In this document: positions 50,342 to 58,799 of the stretch, in pieces | Position numbering within the stretch: position 1 is the stretch's first letter | Layout: each line of letters opens with the position of its first letter | Assembly: GCF_000234665.1 (NCBI RefSeq) | Contig: NC_018337.1 | Location: 1,310,556 to 1,374,555 of the forward strand | Length of the DNA stretch: 64,000 nucleotides | Direction of reading: 5' to 3' | Source: Leishmania mexicana MHOM/GT/2001/U1103 | Taxonomy: Eukaryota > Euglenozoa > Kinetoplastea > Trypanosomatida > Trypanosomatidae | Position numbers and translations under genes: made by a program | Notes under the pieces: model-generated | Databases searched by the model: none | The model's input: the letters and a program-made list of their open reading frames with translations, nothing else | Told to the model about the DNA's origin: nothing

Positions 50342-51883
50342 GACGCAAACCTGTAAACAAGTCCACGAACGGTGATGTGCTCAACGCGCGTTTCATAGTC
50401 GAGTGCTATCATTGCCTGTTGCATGGAGGAGGAGAGGATTGGCATTTGTGTTTCTACACGTACCTGGTCCTCTGCATCGCTTGTGCGTCACGGCGTCCCT
50501 TTCCTTCTCTGTGGGTGACGCGTGCATGTGTCTGTGTGTGTGTGTGGCTCTTCTCGCATCTTTGTCACGTCTCAATGTGCGCTTGTGTGTGTGTACGCCG
50601 CTGCTGCCGTTCATTTTGCTCCTGTTGCGCGTCTTTACTCTTCTGCGCCCAGGTAGAACCATCTCCCTTTTTGCGTTGTTTTGCTTGGCTCGTGATCCAC
50701 TGCACTGTCCTCGTGTCCTCGACCTCTCGCGTTCTTCTCAAACGAGGAGGAAAACGCTATTACCGCCGATGCAGGTGCGTTGCAGCACTGGAGAGTGAGA
50801 GACACAGAAGTGGGAAGGGGCAGCGCCACCGTTGCCCCGCTTCCTCCTGCTAATACTCAGACAGTTCGCTTTCCTTTCCCGAGCCGTCTGTCGGTGCCCG
50901 TTGAGGAGTCACCTGCGTGACTGTGAATGCTGCTATCCGGCCGCCACAGCACCGTTTTGGTCATACCGTGCCCTGTCTCTTTTTCCTTTTCTGTGGCCGC
51001 GCACACATCAACACTCCGTACCCGCCCTTCAACACTGATATTGAACACACCAACACCGCCTGTTCTCTGCCCACTTTTTGCCGACGCACGCCCATGCAGA
51101 CGCTTCTCTTTCGCCTCGTTTCGCGACAGGCGCGCGAGGCGTACACAAAGAAAATCAAGGCGATAAAAGGAAAAGGCGTTAGCGCGGGCAGCACCGGCAG
51201 CCAACGTACACGTTCTCCCCCCTCCCCCGAGCCTTAGCCCGCGACGCGTGCATTCTTGATCTGACTGCCACATAACGGATCAGCAAGTCGGCCATTCAAT
51301 AGACACAGAGAATATACACACGCACGCAACAACAACAACAAAAAAAAACATATTGAAAGACCCTGAAGACAACGCACCCGTGCATACGGTGGTGGCGGTG
51401 ACGGCGGACCCAACGTGCTCGTTCGGGGTCAACCGTATCACGCAACGGAAAGCAGAACCAAGAAGGTACGGATAAAGCGGTCTTGCCTCTTCTTCTGCGT
51501 AACACCGAGTCTCTGTCGTTTTCAGTCTTTCGATTTGGTTGACTCGCACTGTATCAGCTCTCGTGTGCTGCACCTTCGCTTTCTTCCCCTCTCTTGTTAT
51601 CTTATGCGAATGTTTTCTCTGGATCCGATTCGATTTGTCGTTGTTGTGTATTAGTTCGCAAAGGACTTGTTCACTGCCTCCACCCCCACACCCCCACGCC
51701 GGCCTACCTGGCCCCAACGAGGTTGTACCTCAAAGGAGCACATACGGCTTCGTAGGGAGAGAGCAACAAAGGCGAAAAAATAGAAGTGGGGGAGTGTCTC
51801 TCATACAGGATCATCCCTGCAAAGGACACCGGTGCTCGCGCGCACACATACAAGGACATACAGTGGCATACGCATAGTCCACG
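50342..51883. other. Spacer, PI 4-kinase to adenosine-kinase-like gene
   Basis: Mostly UTR-like. It holds the 47-residue candidate frame at 51094-51237. An acceptor CATACAG at 51802-51808 may serve the next gene. Confidence 0.5.
51094..51237 (+). CDS. Candidate small basic protein, 47 residues
   Basis: The short frame starts MQTLLFRLVSRQAREAYTKK and continues with Lys/Gly/Ser-rich sequence to a TAG at 51235-51237. Codon choice (CGC, GCG, GAG, AAG, GGC) is like real genes here. The N-terminus could be a mitochondrial signal. Against it: no AG acceptor lies between the nearest pyrimidine tract (about 50970-50995) and its ATG. Not recognised. Confidence 0.25.
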   Translation: MQTLLFRLVSRQAREAYTKKIKAIKGKGVSAGSTGSQRTRSPPSPEP

Positions 51884-53050
51884 ATGGGGCTGGAAATCCT
51901 CAGCAACGGCACGTCGCCGGCCCCGATGTCAGTTGTCTGTTTTGGGCATCCTTTGCTGGACATGATGGCGACCGTTGAAAACGAGTTCTTGCGTGAGCAT
52001 AACGTCGACCCAGGGAGCGTCACACTGGCGGCGCCGGAGCAGCTTGTTGTTTTCTCGAAGCTGCTGGATGAGTTCAAAGGTGAGGTGGAATACGTCCCCG
52101 GTGGGGCCGCCATGAACACGGCGCGTGCTTTGGCTTGGGTGCTGCCTGATGCGCGCATCGCCTACGTGGGTGCACTGGGCAAGGATCGCTTCGCCGAAAT
52201 CCTGAAGAGCGCGCTCGCCAACGCTGGAGTCGAGCAGCTGTTCGAGGAGTGCGAAGAGAAACCGACGGGCACCTGTGCTGGCCTCGTGGTGCAGAAGGAT
52301 CGAACGTTGCTCGCCAACCTCGGCGCGGCCGTGACGTTGTCGATGATGCACATTCAAACGGACGCCGTGCAATCTGCCATTGAGAAGGCCAGTTTGTTCT
52401 ACGCGGAGGGCTTCTTTCTCAACACCGCCTCCAGCCCTTACAATCTTCTCTGCGTTGCTCAGCACGCCCACCTGCACGGAAAGCTTTTCTGCTTCAACCT
52501 GAACGCGCCGTACATTAGCATTGCGTTTCGGAGCCGCCTACATGTTCTCTTGCCTCATGTGGATATCCTCTTCGGCAGCGACGAAGATTTACTGACGTAC
52601 GCTTCTGTGCAGTGGCCGCACGACTTTGACCTGAGCAACCTCGGCACTGTCATGCACGCTAATTCGCGGCGCCATGAGGCACTCGTGCGGTGTCTCGCGC
52701 GCATCTCCATGCTGCCGAGAGTCACTTCCGCCAAGCCACGACTAGTGGTGGGGACCTGTGGGTCGCACGACACGTACGTCGCATGCGGCGACCACGTCCG
52801 TTCCTATCCAGTGCCGCCGATGGCACTGGAGGATATCGTTGATGTGAACGGCGCTGGTGACGCGTTCGTGGCGGGCTTCCTGGCTCAATACATCGTGAGC
52901 CGTGACGAATCTGCTAGCGTCGTGGTCGGTCATGCTTCGGCACAGAACTGCATCCGTCATAACGGTGCCGTTGTGCGTGGTGTGCCCCCGGCACTTACGC
53001 GCCGGATCAGCTGCACGACAGAGCCTGTCATGACCGCGAACTCCGCTTGA
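51884..53050 (+). CDS. Adenosine-kinase-like PfkB carbohydrate kinase
   Basis: The 388-residue protein starts at the ATG at 51884. It follows the adenosine kinase layout of the PfkB/ribokinase fold: GHPLLDMMATV near residue 20 in place of the usual GNPLLD, VPGGAAMNTARAL near 70-82, a sugar-site region IAYVGALGKDRFAEI near 95, and the PfkB signature DVNGAGDAFVAGFL at 320-333 with catalytic base D326. The glycine-rich anion hole GAGD is intact. The family phosphorylates adenosine to AMP using ATP, important in purine salvage because these parasites cannot make purines. Leishmania has a separate, closer adenosine kinase elsewhere, as I recall, so this looks like a divergent paralogue that may prefer another nucleoside. 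Insertions and a longer C-terminus make it about 40 residues longer than typical. No targeting signal is seen. Confidence 0.92.
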   Translation: MGLEILSNGTSPAPMSVVCFGHPLLDMMATVENEFLREHNVDPGSVTLAAPEQLVVFSKLLDEFKGEVEYVPGGAAMNTARALAWVLPDARIAYVGALGKDRFAEILKSALANAGVEQLFEECEEKPTGTCAGLVVQKDRTLLANLGAAVTLSMMHIQTDAVQSAIEKASLFYAEGFFLNTASSPYNLLCVAQHAHLHGKLFCFNLNAPYISIAFRSRLHVLLPHVDILFGSDEDLLTYASVQWPHDFDLSNLGTVMHANSRRHEALVRCLARISMLPRVTSAKPRLVVGTCGSHDTYVACGDHVRSYPVPPMALEDIVDVNGAGDAFVAGFLAQYIVSRDESASVVVGHASAQNCIRHNGAVVRGVPPALTRRISCTTEPVMTANSA

Positions 53051-53754
53051 TGGGGTGTCCTTCTCACCCCCTCACAAGCGCAGCAAACAGCGGTGTGGCA
53101 CCGGCGCACCGGTATCCAGGCACCATTGTGTGCTTAAAGGGGCGTGCATATGCGTTGGTGCACGTACGGTAGGTGTGTCTTTGTGTACAGCCCCGTTGCT
53201 GTTTCGTTCTTTGCAAGTGTGCGTGTGTGGGTCGTTGAGTGCACCCGCGTACTTGTCGAGCGCGCGCTATGCAACGTGGGGCAGACAGTGACGCTGTGTG
53301 CAGATGCCGAGTCTGTGGGCCGGTGTGTCCTCCGCCCTCGCGAAGTGTGTTTCGCTTTTTTTCCTCTTCTATCCCCATTTTGTGTGTGGTGTCATACGTC
53401 TCTCTCTCGCCCCTTCTTACCATGTCCCTCTCGACGGGCACCCTTGCACTCCTCTGCGCACCCTATCCTGTCCCTTCTTGTTTTGCCTTTCGTTCCTCCT
53501 CACCAGCCCTCCCACCCCCTCCCCTTCCCCTCCTTTCGACGCCTTCCTCCCTTTTTTTCTTGGAACTGACTTTCACTTGAGGTGATGCGAGAGGGGTAAT
53601 GTCGGTACTCAATTTTGTGTGCCAAATGTGGACTCTGACCTTTGTGTGTGTGGGGGGAGGGGGGACACTTCAGGGTGGTCTCAGAATCCAGTAAACACAC
53701 CACTCGGTGTGAGGGAAGCCAAGCCGCCCTCCGTATCCCTCCGCCAAATGCCGA

Positions 53755-54197
53755 AGCGCTTCTGCTCATGGCAGGGCCACGCACCTACGACCTAAGGGAA
53801 CTCAGAGCGATGTATCGCTGCTGATGTCAGCGGCCAGGTCCTGGATGGCGTGGCGTCGGAGCGGCCTGCAACAGAGAGCAGGTTTGTGCCATCCATGTGA
53901 TGGACGAAGTGCCCGCATGACTTGATCGTATCTTTCACCCGGCCTTCACACTGCCTGCTGGTGGGGGTCAGCCTGAATGACACACCGAGAGGGATGCACC
54001 CAGGTCTGCTGACCGGCATGATGTGAGCCACTGTGAGGTAACTTTCGAAGCGGGTGGGCAGGTAGAGTTTGAGGCAGGGGCCGCGCTCTCAGATGGCTGT
54101 GTCAGCATTTTGCTGTAACGCGTGTGTCTCAGGCTGCTTCTCACCACGCGACGAGCCCGTGGCATATGTAGAGCGGAGCTGAACTTGTGCTGTACGT
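53755..54197. mobile_element. SIDER-like short degenerate retroposon
   Basis: This segment has no open frame but a distinctive non-simple sequence between two tracts of UTR-like repeats. Its last part (54168-54196) matches the left edge of the window (3-31) at 24 of 29 bases, all five differences being transitions; this marks it as a dispersed element. Its size, position in a 3' UTR and general sequence recall the SIDER2 retroposons of Leishmania, which promote mRNA decay. The exact start is uncertain. Confidence 0.6.
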
Positions 54198-54340
54198 TAT
54201 AAATGACACATGGAACGGAAGCAAAAGAAGCGAGATATATGGACGACCTTTTTTTTGCGCATACAGGTTTTCTTTTCTTCACAGCGTGCTCGCCACACCA
54301 CTTCATCTCCCCGCATCAGCCTGCTGCAAGCTCTCTCACG

Positions 54341-54358
54341 TATATATATATATATATA
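54341..54358. repeat. (TA)9 microsatellite
   Basis: Nine TA units lie about 145 bases beyond the SIDER-like element. It is the only long TA run in the window. Confidence 0.95.
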
Positions 54359-55879
54359 GACAAACCCAACCCTGCAGGGAGGCGCAGGGGGTGAGAGGCA
54401 AAGCGATGTCGCTGTCAGTAGGCAGTAATCAACGGTGCACCGCTGTCCATGTCCTGTGCGTCTGCGCGAAAGATTGTTTTCTCTCCGTGTGTAGTAGAGG
54501 TGTATACGTGCAAAAACAAACAAACAAAAAAGCTGGTTTGTCCTTCTGCATGTGCGTGTGTGTGCCGTTTTTTTTTTTCGTTTGTGTGATCACTCTTTCT
54601 TCGCATATTCTCTCTTCCACCCACCCACCCTCCTTCTTTCGTTTGGCTGACAGTTTTCTTTGACTGGAATGGCCGAACACCCCTCTCTCCCCCCTCAGGT
54701 ACAAAGGCGCAAAGATGCTCAGCGCACACTATGCCGTACCTTTCTTCTCTCTGTGTGTTGAGACGCGTGCTGATGCTCTCGGTAGCGTGTGCGTGCATGC
54801 GTGTATGGATAACTGTTTACTTTGTGACTTTTACTGTTATTAGCTTGCAGACGAACATGCATCTCTTCGCCATTGCTCTCTCGGTTCTCCTTCGGATGCT
54901 TGCTGCTGCTGCTGCTGCTTTGAACCCATTTTTTTTACTTCTGTAGTGGCTGATGTCGCAGAGACCGTGCGAAAGAGAGTCGGGGATGCGAGAGGGAGGG
55001 AAAGAGGGAAGTGCGCACAAGCTTGCACGTACGCAAAAGGAAGTCACACGCCCCTCCTTCCCCCCAAAAATGAAGTAAAGATGCAAGGTACGCACCATGC
55101 CAGCATTTGTAGTGCCGCGCTTTGTTGTGTGTTATGCTGTTGTTGTTTTCCGTCCCTCAGCGCTAGCCCTTCCATCGCTCTCTTGCGCTTCTATTGCGAC
55201 ACAGCATCCTTGCTTCTCAGTTCAGGTATTTGTCCCTTCCTTCATTGATGGGGACTGTATAATGTACGTTTCTTTTTTCTTTTTCGAGGTACTTTTCCCT
55301 CGACCTCTCTCCCCTCCTCCTCCAATGGGCAGCCCTAATCGTAAAGCAACCGGGAGCTGAGTGCGTGCTTCTTCATCGTTTTTTTTTCCTTTGGATATTC
55401 GCACTTGCTGCAGCCTTCTTCTTTTCTTTTTCGCGCGCCTGTAGAAAACGAAGCAGTCCAGAACAGAGCACATACACACGTACGTACACACACACACACA
55501 GAAAAAAAATACTCAGCAAGTTAGAGTATCGTCCCCAGCGGTGCACCTTGTGAATCCGAGGAAAGTCTCGGAAAGGAAAGAAGAATGGACCCAGTACAAG
55601 TTCAAAGTGCGGCCTATGCGAGTTTCTAATCCTCCCCACTTTGGCTATTGCGCCGTGCTGCTGCCTAGCGCGATGGAGTAGACCGCACAGAGGAAAGAGA
55701 GAGAGCAGACAAAGATCAGGGAAAAACTGCTGAGACGAGCGAATGCTATAGAAATGTGCGCGTTGTGACGCAAAGGCCAAGTCGCATGTGATGCATGCAT
55801 CCACGAAGCGAAGTGGTGACACGGCGTTTGTGCAGCCTTCAGAGCACGCCTCTCCTCGTCCAGTTTTGTTTTTCTCTGT

Positions 55880-56092
55880 ATGTCTCCTTTCGCGAGTCTG
55901 CCCACTCCTCTGTGCTCTCATCCTCAGTTCGACCTAACTTGCTTTCGTTTCTCTGTCCGCTTCCGTCCTCGCGCAGGACCCTGGACGCGACCCGCCTGGA
56001 TCAAGGCATACAACCCACCCAGGTCTGTGTGGCGTCGATTGTGCAGCACAAGTGCGAAGAAGCACCGAAGCAGGACATGCGAAGGCCGCTAA
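55880..56092 (+). CDS. Candidate small basic protein, 70 residues
   Basis: The frame from the ATG at 55880 to a TAA encodes a Pro/Arg-rich peptide; its second half (GPWTRPAWIKAYNPPRSVWR) is rich in Trp and basic residues, unlike simple UTR sequence, and resembles small mitochondrial proteins. It lies within the 4-kb gap. The upstream half reads through pyrimidine-tract sequence, which argues against it. Confidence 0.2.
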   Translation: MSPFASLPTPLCSHPQFDLTCFRFSVRFRPRAGPWTRPAWIKAYNPPRSVWRRLCSTSAKKHRSRTCEGR

Positions 56093-57095
56093 ACGCGTGG
56101 GCACGATTCGAAGGCAGACGGTCCGTCCTCGATGACGAGGACGTGGCCGTGGTGCCGCGGAGGTAAAGTGAGTTGTGGTTTTGCATGCGCATATATTTGT
56201 TCAGTTGTTCCTGGGGGAGGGAGATGTAAAACAAAGGAAAGAAAATGCCTTTCTCTGCGCGCATGTGCACGTTTTCTTGTACTAAGTGGCTCTCTCCAGG
56301 CTCGCATGGGAGAGAAAGACCGCTGTCTGATAAAAAGTAGGGAGAACGCATTGCAGTGCAGATTGGCGTGAAAAGGGTGCAGAGCAGGCAAAGGATACGA
56401 AGTCCTTCAGCTTCTTCTCTGTTGCGCCATGATCACACACTTTGCCTGCCGCTTGCCGTGCTCATTTGGTGCCACAGCCGAGCTCACAGCGGTGCACAAG
56501 TCTCCCAGAGGGAGTTGTACTCCCGTCCGCGCGCCGTATTCAGATATTCTGTCTTTGCTAACGCAAGGGAAGTGAGGCTGAGCGGGCTCTTGAGGGTGGG
56601 AGGGGGAGGGGCGATTCATGAAAGTGTTGAGTGAGCCCCCCCCTCCCGTAAGGTGCATTGCGCCATTATGAAACTCCGCCACGCTCTTCTTTTTTTGTGT
56701 GTGTGCGCAGCAAGAGGCAAGAGTCGGTAGTCTGCTATCCTGTTGTGAGCACCACACACAGTCATGCACGGATCTCTCTCTTCTGCTCCTCGTCCTATTT
56801 CTTGTCTTCTTTTCTCGTGAGCGTCGTGCCATTTTCTCTGTTGTTCTTTCTTTTCCCTCCTGCACATGCGCCTCTCGCCGACTATCTTTGCCACCGAACA
56901 CAGAAAACGTCCATCCCTTCAACCACCCAAAACAACCAGGAAAACCCCGAATAGTCACCCTGGTCACACGTCATCATCTTCCACGTGTACGCGTGTGATG
57001 ATACGGTGCTGTATCTCGTGACGCGTGCGGTACCTGCGAGGTGCACACACACACGCACACCCACAGCAGCTGCGTTCGGAGGATCGCAGTCAGTC

Positions 57096-57617
57096 ATGTG
57101 TGCAGCAAAGCAATCCATTCGAGAAATTCGCAACGTGGCGGAGAACCCATATCGAGTACAGGTGCTCTCATGGTACCGACGGTGCTTGCGTGCGGCTTTC
57201 ACGGCGCCATGGGGCTCCGACGAAGACGCCTTGTACGTCTTGGAGGAAACTCGGCGGCTGTTCCACCAGAATCGAGGTATTCGCGAGGTGGAGCGCATCG
57301 AGCGCAAGCTGCGCGAGGTTGAGATGCGATACGAGATGGCGCTCCACTACAACATTCCCTACCCGAGACCCTTCAACAAAATGCAGGGCTCAATGCAGGA
57401 GAGTGGGGTGCCGTACGCCGCCTACCTTGACTCTGCCTACGATCACATGGTCAACCCCCATATCGGCGTCATCGCCGAAGGGAGCGCGAATCTGGGGATA
57501 ATGGGTGGGCTAGAAAAGCCTAGCCAATACTTTGAGGGGAACACTGGGGAGGCAGACGTGGATGGCCGAGCAAATGCCTACGACACAGAGGCGGAACCGC
57601 CATCCACAGTGTGCTGA
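57096..57617 (+). CDS. LYR-motif complex I subunit, NDUFB9-like
   Basis: The 173-residue protein starts at the ATG at 57096; longer starts upstream are not ATG-supported. Residues about 18-95 form a complex 1 LYR-type three-helix bundle: VLSWYRRCLRAAF carries the motif as W-Y-R rather than L-Y-R, and ALYVLEETRRLFHQNRGIRE and IERKLREVEMRYEMALHYNI follow. The region continues with PYPRPFN and a segment ESGVPYAAYLDSAYDH, matching the tail of NDUFB9, where Pro- and Tyr-rich sequence follows the helices. NDUFB9 is an accessory subunit of the mitochondrial NADH dehydrogenase membrane arm and binds acyl carrier protein through its LYR fold. No cleavable presequence is obvious. The alternative is another LYR assembly factor. 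Confidence 0.85.
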   Translation: MCAAKQSIREIRNVAENPYRVQVLSWYRRCLRAAFTAPWGSDEDALYVLEETRRLFHQNRGIREVERIERKLREVEMRYEMALHYNIPYPRPFNKMQGSMQESGVPYAAYLDSAYDHMVNPHIGVIAEGSANLGIMGGLEKPSQYFEGNTGEADVDGRANAYDTEAEPPSTVC

Positions 57618-57816
57618 TTGCGTCGGCGGCGCTGTGCCACACGTTGTGGAGTGTGCTGCGCCCCCTATGGTCACGTCCACACCTTCCCCCTCTCTCGTAT
57701 CGCCTTCACCCCGCTCGCTTCTCCGTTTTGCTTCACCCGCGTACAACTGCACTTACACAGGCAAAGCGGAGCTGTTCACGCCGCCGCGCTTGAGCTGCAC
57801 GTCGCATCGCTCACGC

Positions 57817-57850
57817 ACCTCTCTCCGTTTCCTATGTGTTTCTCTTGCAG
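57817..57850 (+). promoter_or_regulatory. Strong acceptor without a clear gene
   Basis: A pyrimidine-rich stretch ends in TTTCTCTTGCAG at 57850, as good as any acceptor in the window, but the next convincing gene starts 950 bases later and has its own tract. Confidence 0.55.
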
Positions 57851-57930
57851 CTCTTGCGGATAGGCTGCACAAAGACAACAACAACAGGAAAAAGTGAGCA
57901 GAATGCGTAGCGCATTGTTACTTGCACACG

Positions 57931-58257
57931 ATGGCGTCGTCGTTTCGGGTACTGGGAAGGAAATCGTTGCGCTCCTCTTTTTTCCCCTTGGGGAGAGGTT
58001 TGTCCATCACGCCTCGTGCTACGTCGCTGATGACGTCCTTCCCGTCGTCAGTGCCGCTTCCACTCACAGTGTTGAGTTGGCTACAGCGCAACATCTCGGC
58101 ATCTCTCATCCTCTGCGATGAATCACTTTCGCTATGCCTCGCCACTTTTCTTGCCGTCTGGTTGACTTTGCCTCTTCTCACCTCGTCTGATGCATTCGTG
58201 GTTTTCGCGCTCCCTCCTCTCTCCCCCTACACACAAACACACACCCACGCACACTGA
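57931..58257 (+). CDS. Candidate small protein after an orphan splice acceptor
   Basis: A very good acceptor (AG at 57849-57850) is followed by two short frames: one from an ATG at 57903 (72 residues) and one from an ATG at 57931 (108 residues). The second starts MASSFRVLGRKSLRSSFFPL, which looks like a mitochondrial signal, and has a hydrophobic stretch LATFLAVWLTLPLL. Its end runs into CA-repeat sequence. Either frame, a non-coding transcript, or an alternative long leader for the patatin-like gene is possible. Confidence 0.25.
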   Translation: MASSFRVLGRKSLRSSFFPLGRGLSITPRATSLMTSFPSSVPLPLTVLSWLQRNISASLILCDESLSLCLATFLAVWLTLPLLTSSDAFVVFALPPLSPYTQTHTHAH

Positions 58258-58629
58258 GCACAACGGCGGCGAGCCAAAAGGCGGCAACTGAGGGGCGTTA
58301 CGTGGCGCCACCAACTGCGAGATCTTTGCTCTCGCCTCTTTTTTTTGCTTCTTGTCGCAGGGACGTTTTCGCTTTCACGCACATCGGTGTACGTACACGG
58401 TGCGACTCGACACGTGACCATTCGAGCCGTGGCGAGAGACGGTGGCTGCTGCTCGTTTTCTTTGCCGTTGTTTCCTCATTTGCTTCTGCCTTTTCCCGCA
58501 TTTCCCATCCGCACTCCTCCCTCGCTCCCACTCTGCGTGCTTTACGCCCCCTCCCCCCTCCCCCCGTGTGCGTCTGTCGCCCCTTTGCTTCCTTTTCCCA
58601 TATATCAACGCAGGAGATCGCTTGTCTTC

Positions 58630-58683
58630 CCTCCTCTTTTTTTTCCAAGCTGTTTTTTTTTTTTATTCGTGCATCCTCGCAAG
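58630..58683 (+). promoter_or_regulatory. Predicted pyrimidine tract and acceptor for the patatin-like gene
   Basis: T-rich runs at 58635-58645 and 58653-58664 are followed by AG at 58682-58683, giving a leader of about 117 nt to the ATG at 58800. Confidence 0.5.
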
Positions 58684-58799
58684 CCGGTGGCTGTATCGCT
58701 GTCTCGTCCTTTGCGCGTCTGTGTGCACCGCGCAAGGGTGTGCGTCTCGTTCTCACTTTGTGTGCTTGCTGCTGTTCTCTTTGCAAGCGACATCAACGG

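Larger units (their letters stand above)
53051..57095. other. 4-kb spacer without a clear gene
   Basis: It contains the SIDER-like element, the (TA)9 run, several pyrimidine tracts with AG (for example near 55973-55975), and the 70-residue candidate frame. No frame has strong coding character. Confidence 0.55.
57618..58799. other. Spacer, LYR protein gene to patatin-like gene
   Basis: It holds the orphan acceptor at 57850, the two short frames after it, and the pyrimidine tract of the next gene. Confidence 0.5.

Noticed and set aside
54341..54358. TA run considered as TATA promoter
   Set aside because: Protein genes here are transcribed as polycistrons without TATA promoters; it is a microsatellite.
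54187..54663. 158-residue frame beyond the SIDER-like element
   Set aside because: Encoded by TA and GT repeats and T runs; hydrophobic low-complexity translation only.
58302..58799. N-terminal extension of the patatin-like frame
   Set aside because: Starts at GTG, crosses long T tracts and the acceptor at 58683.
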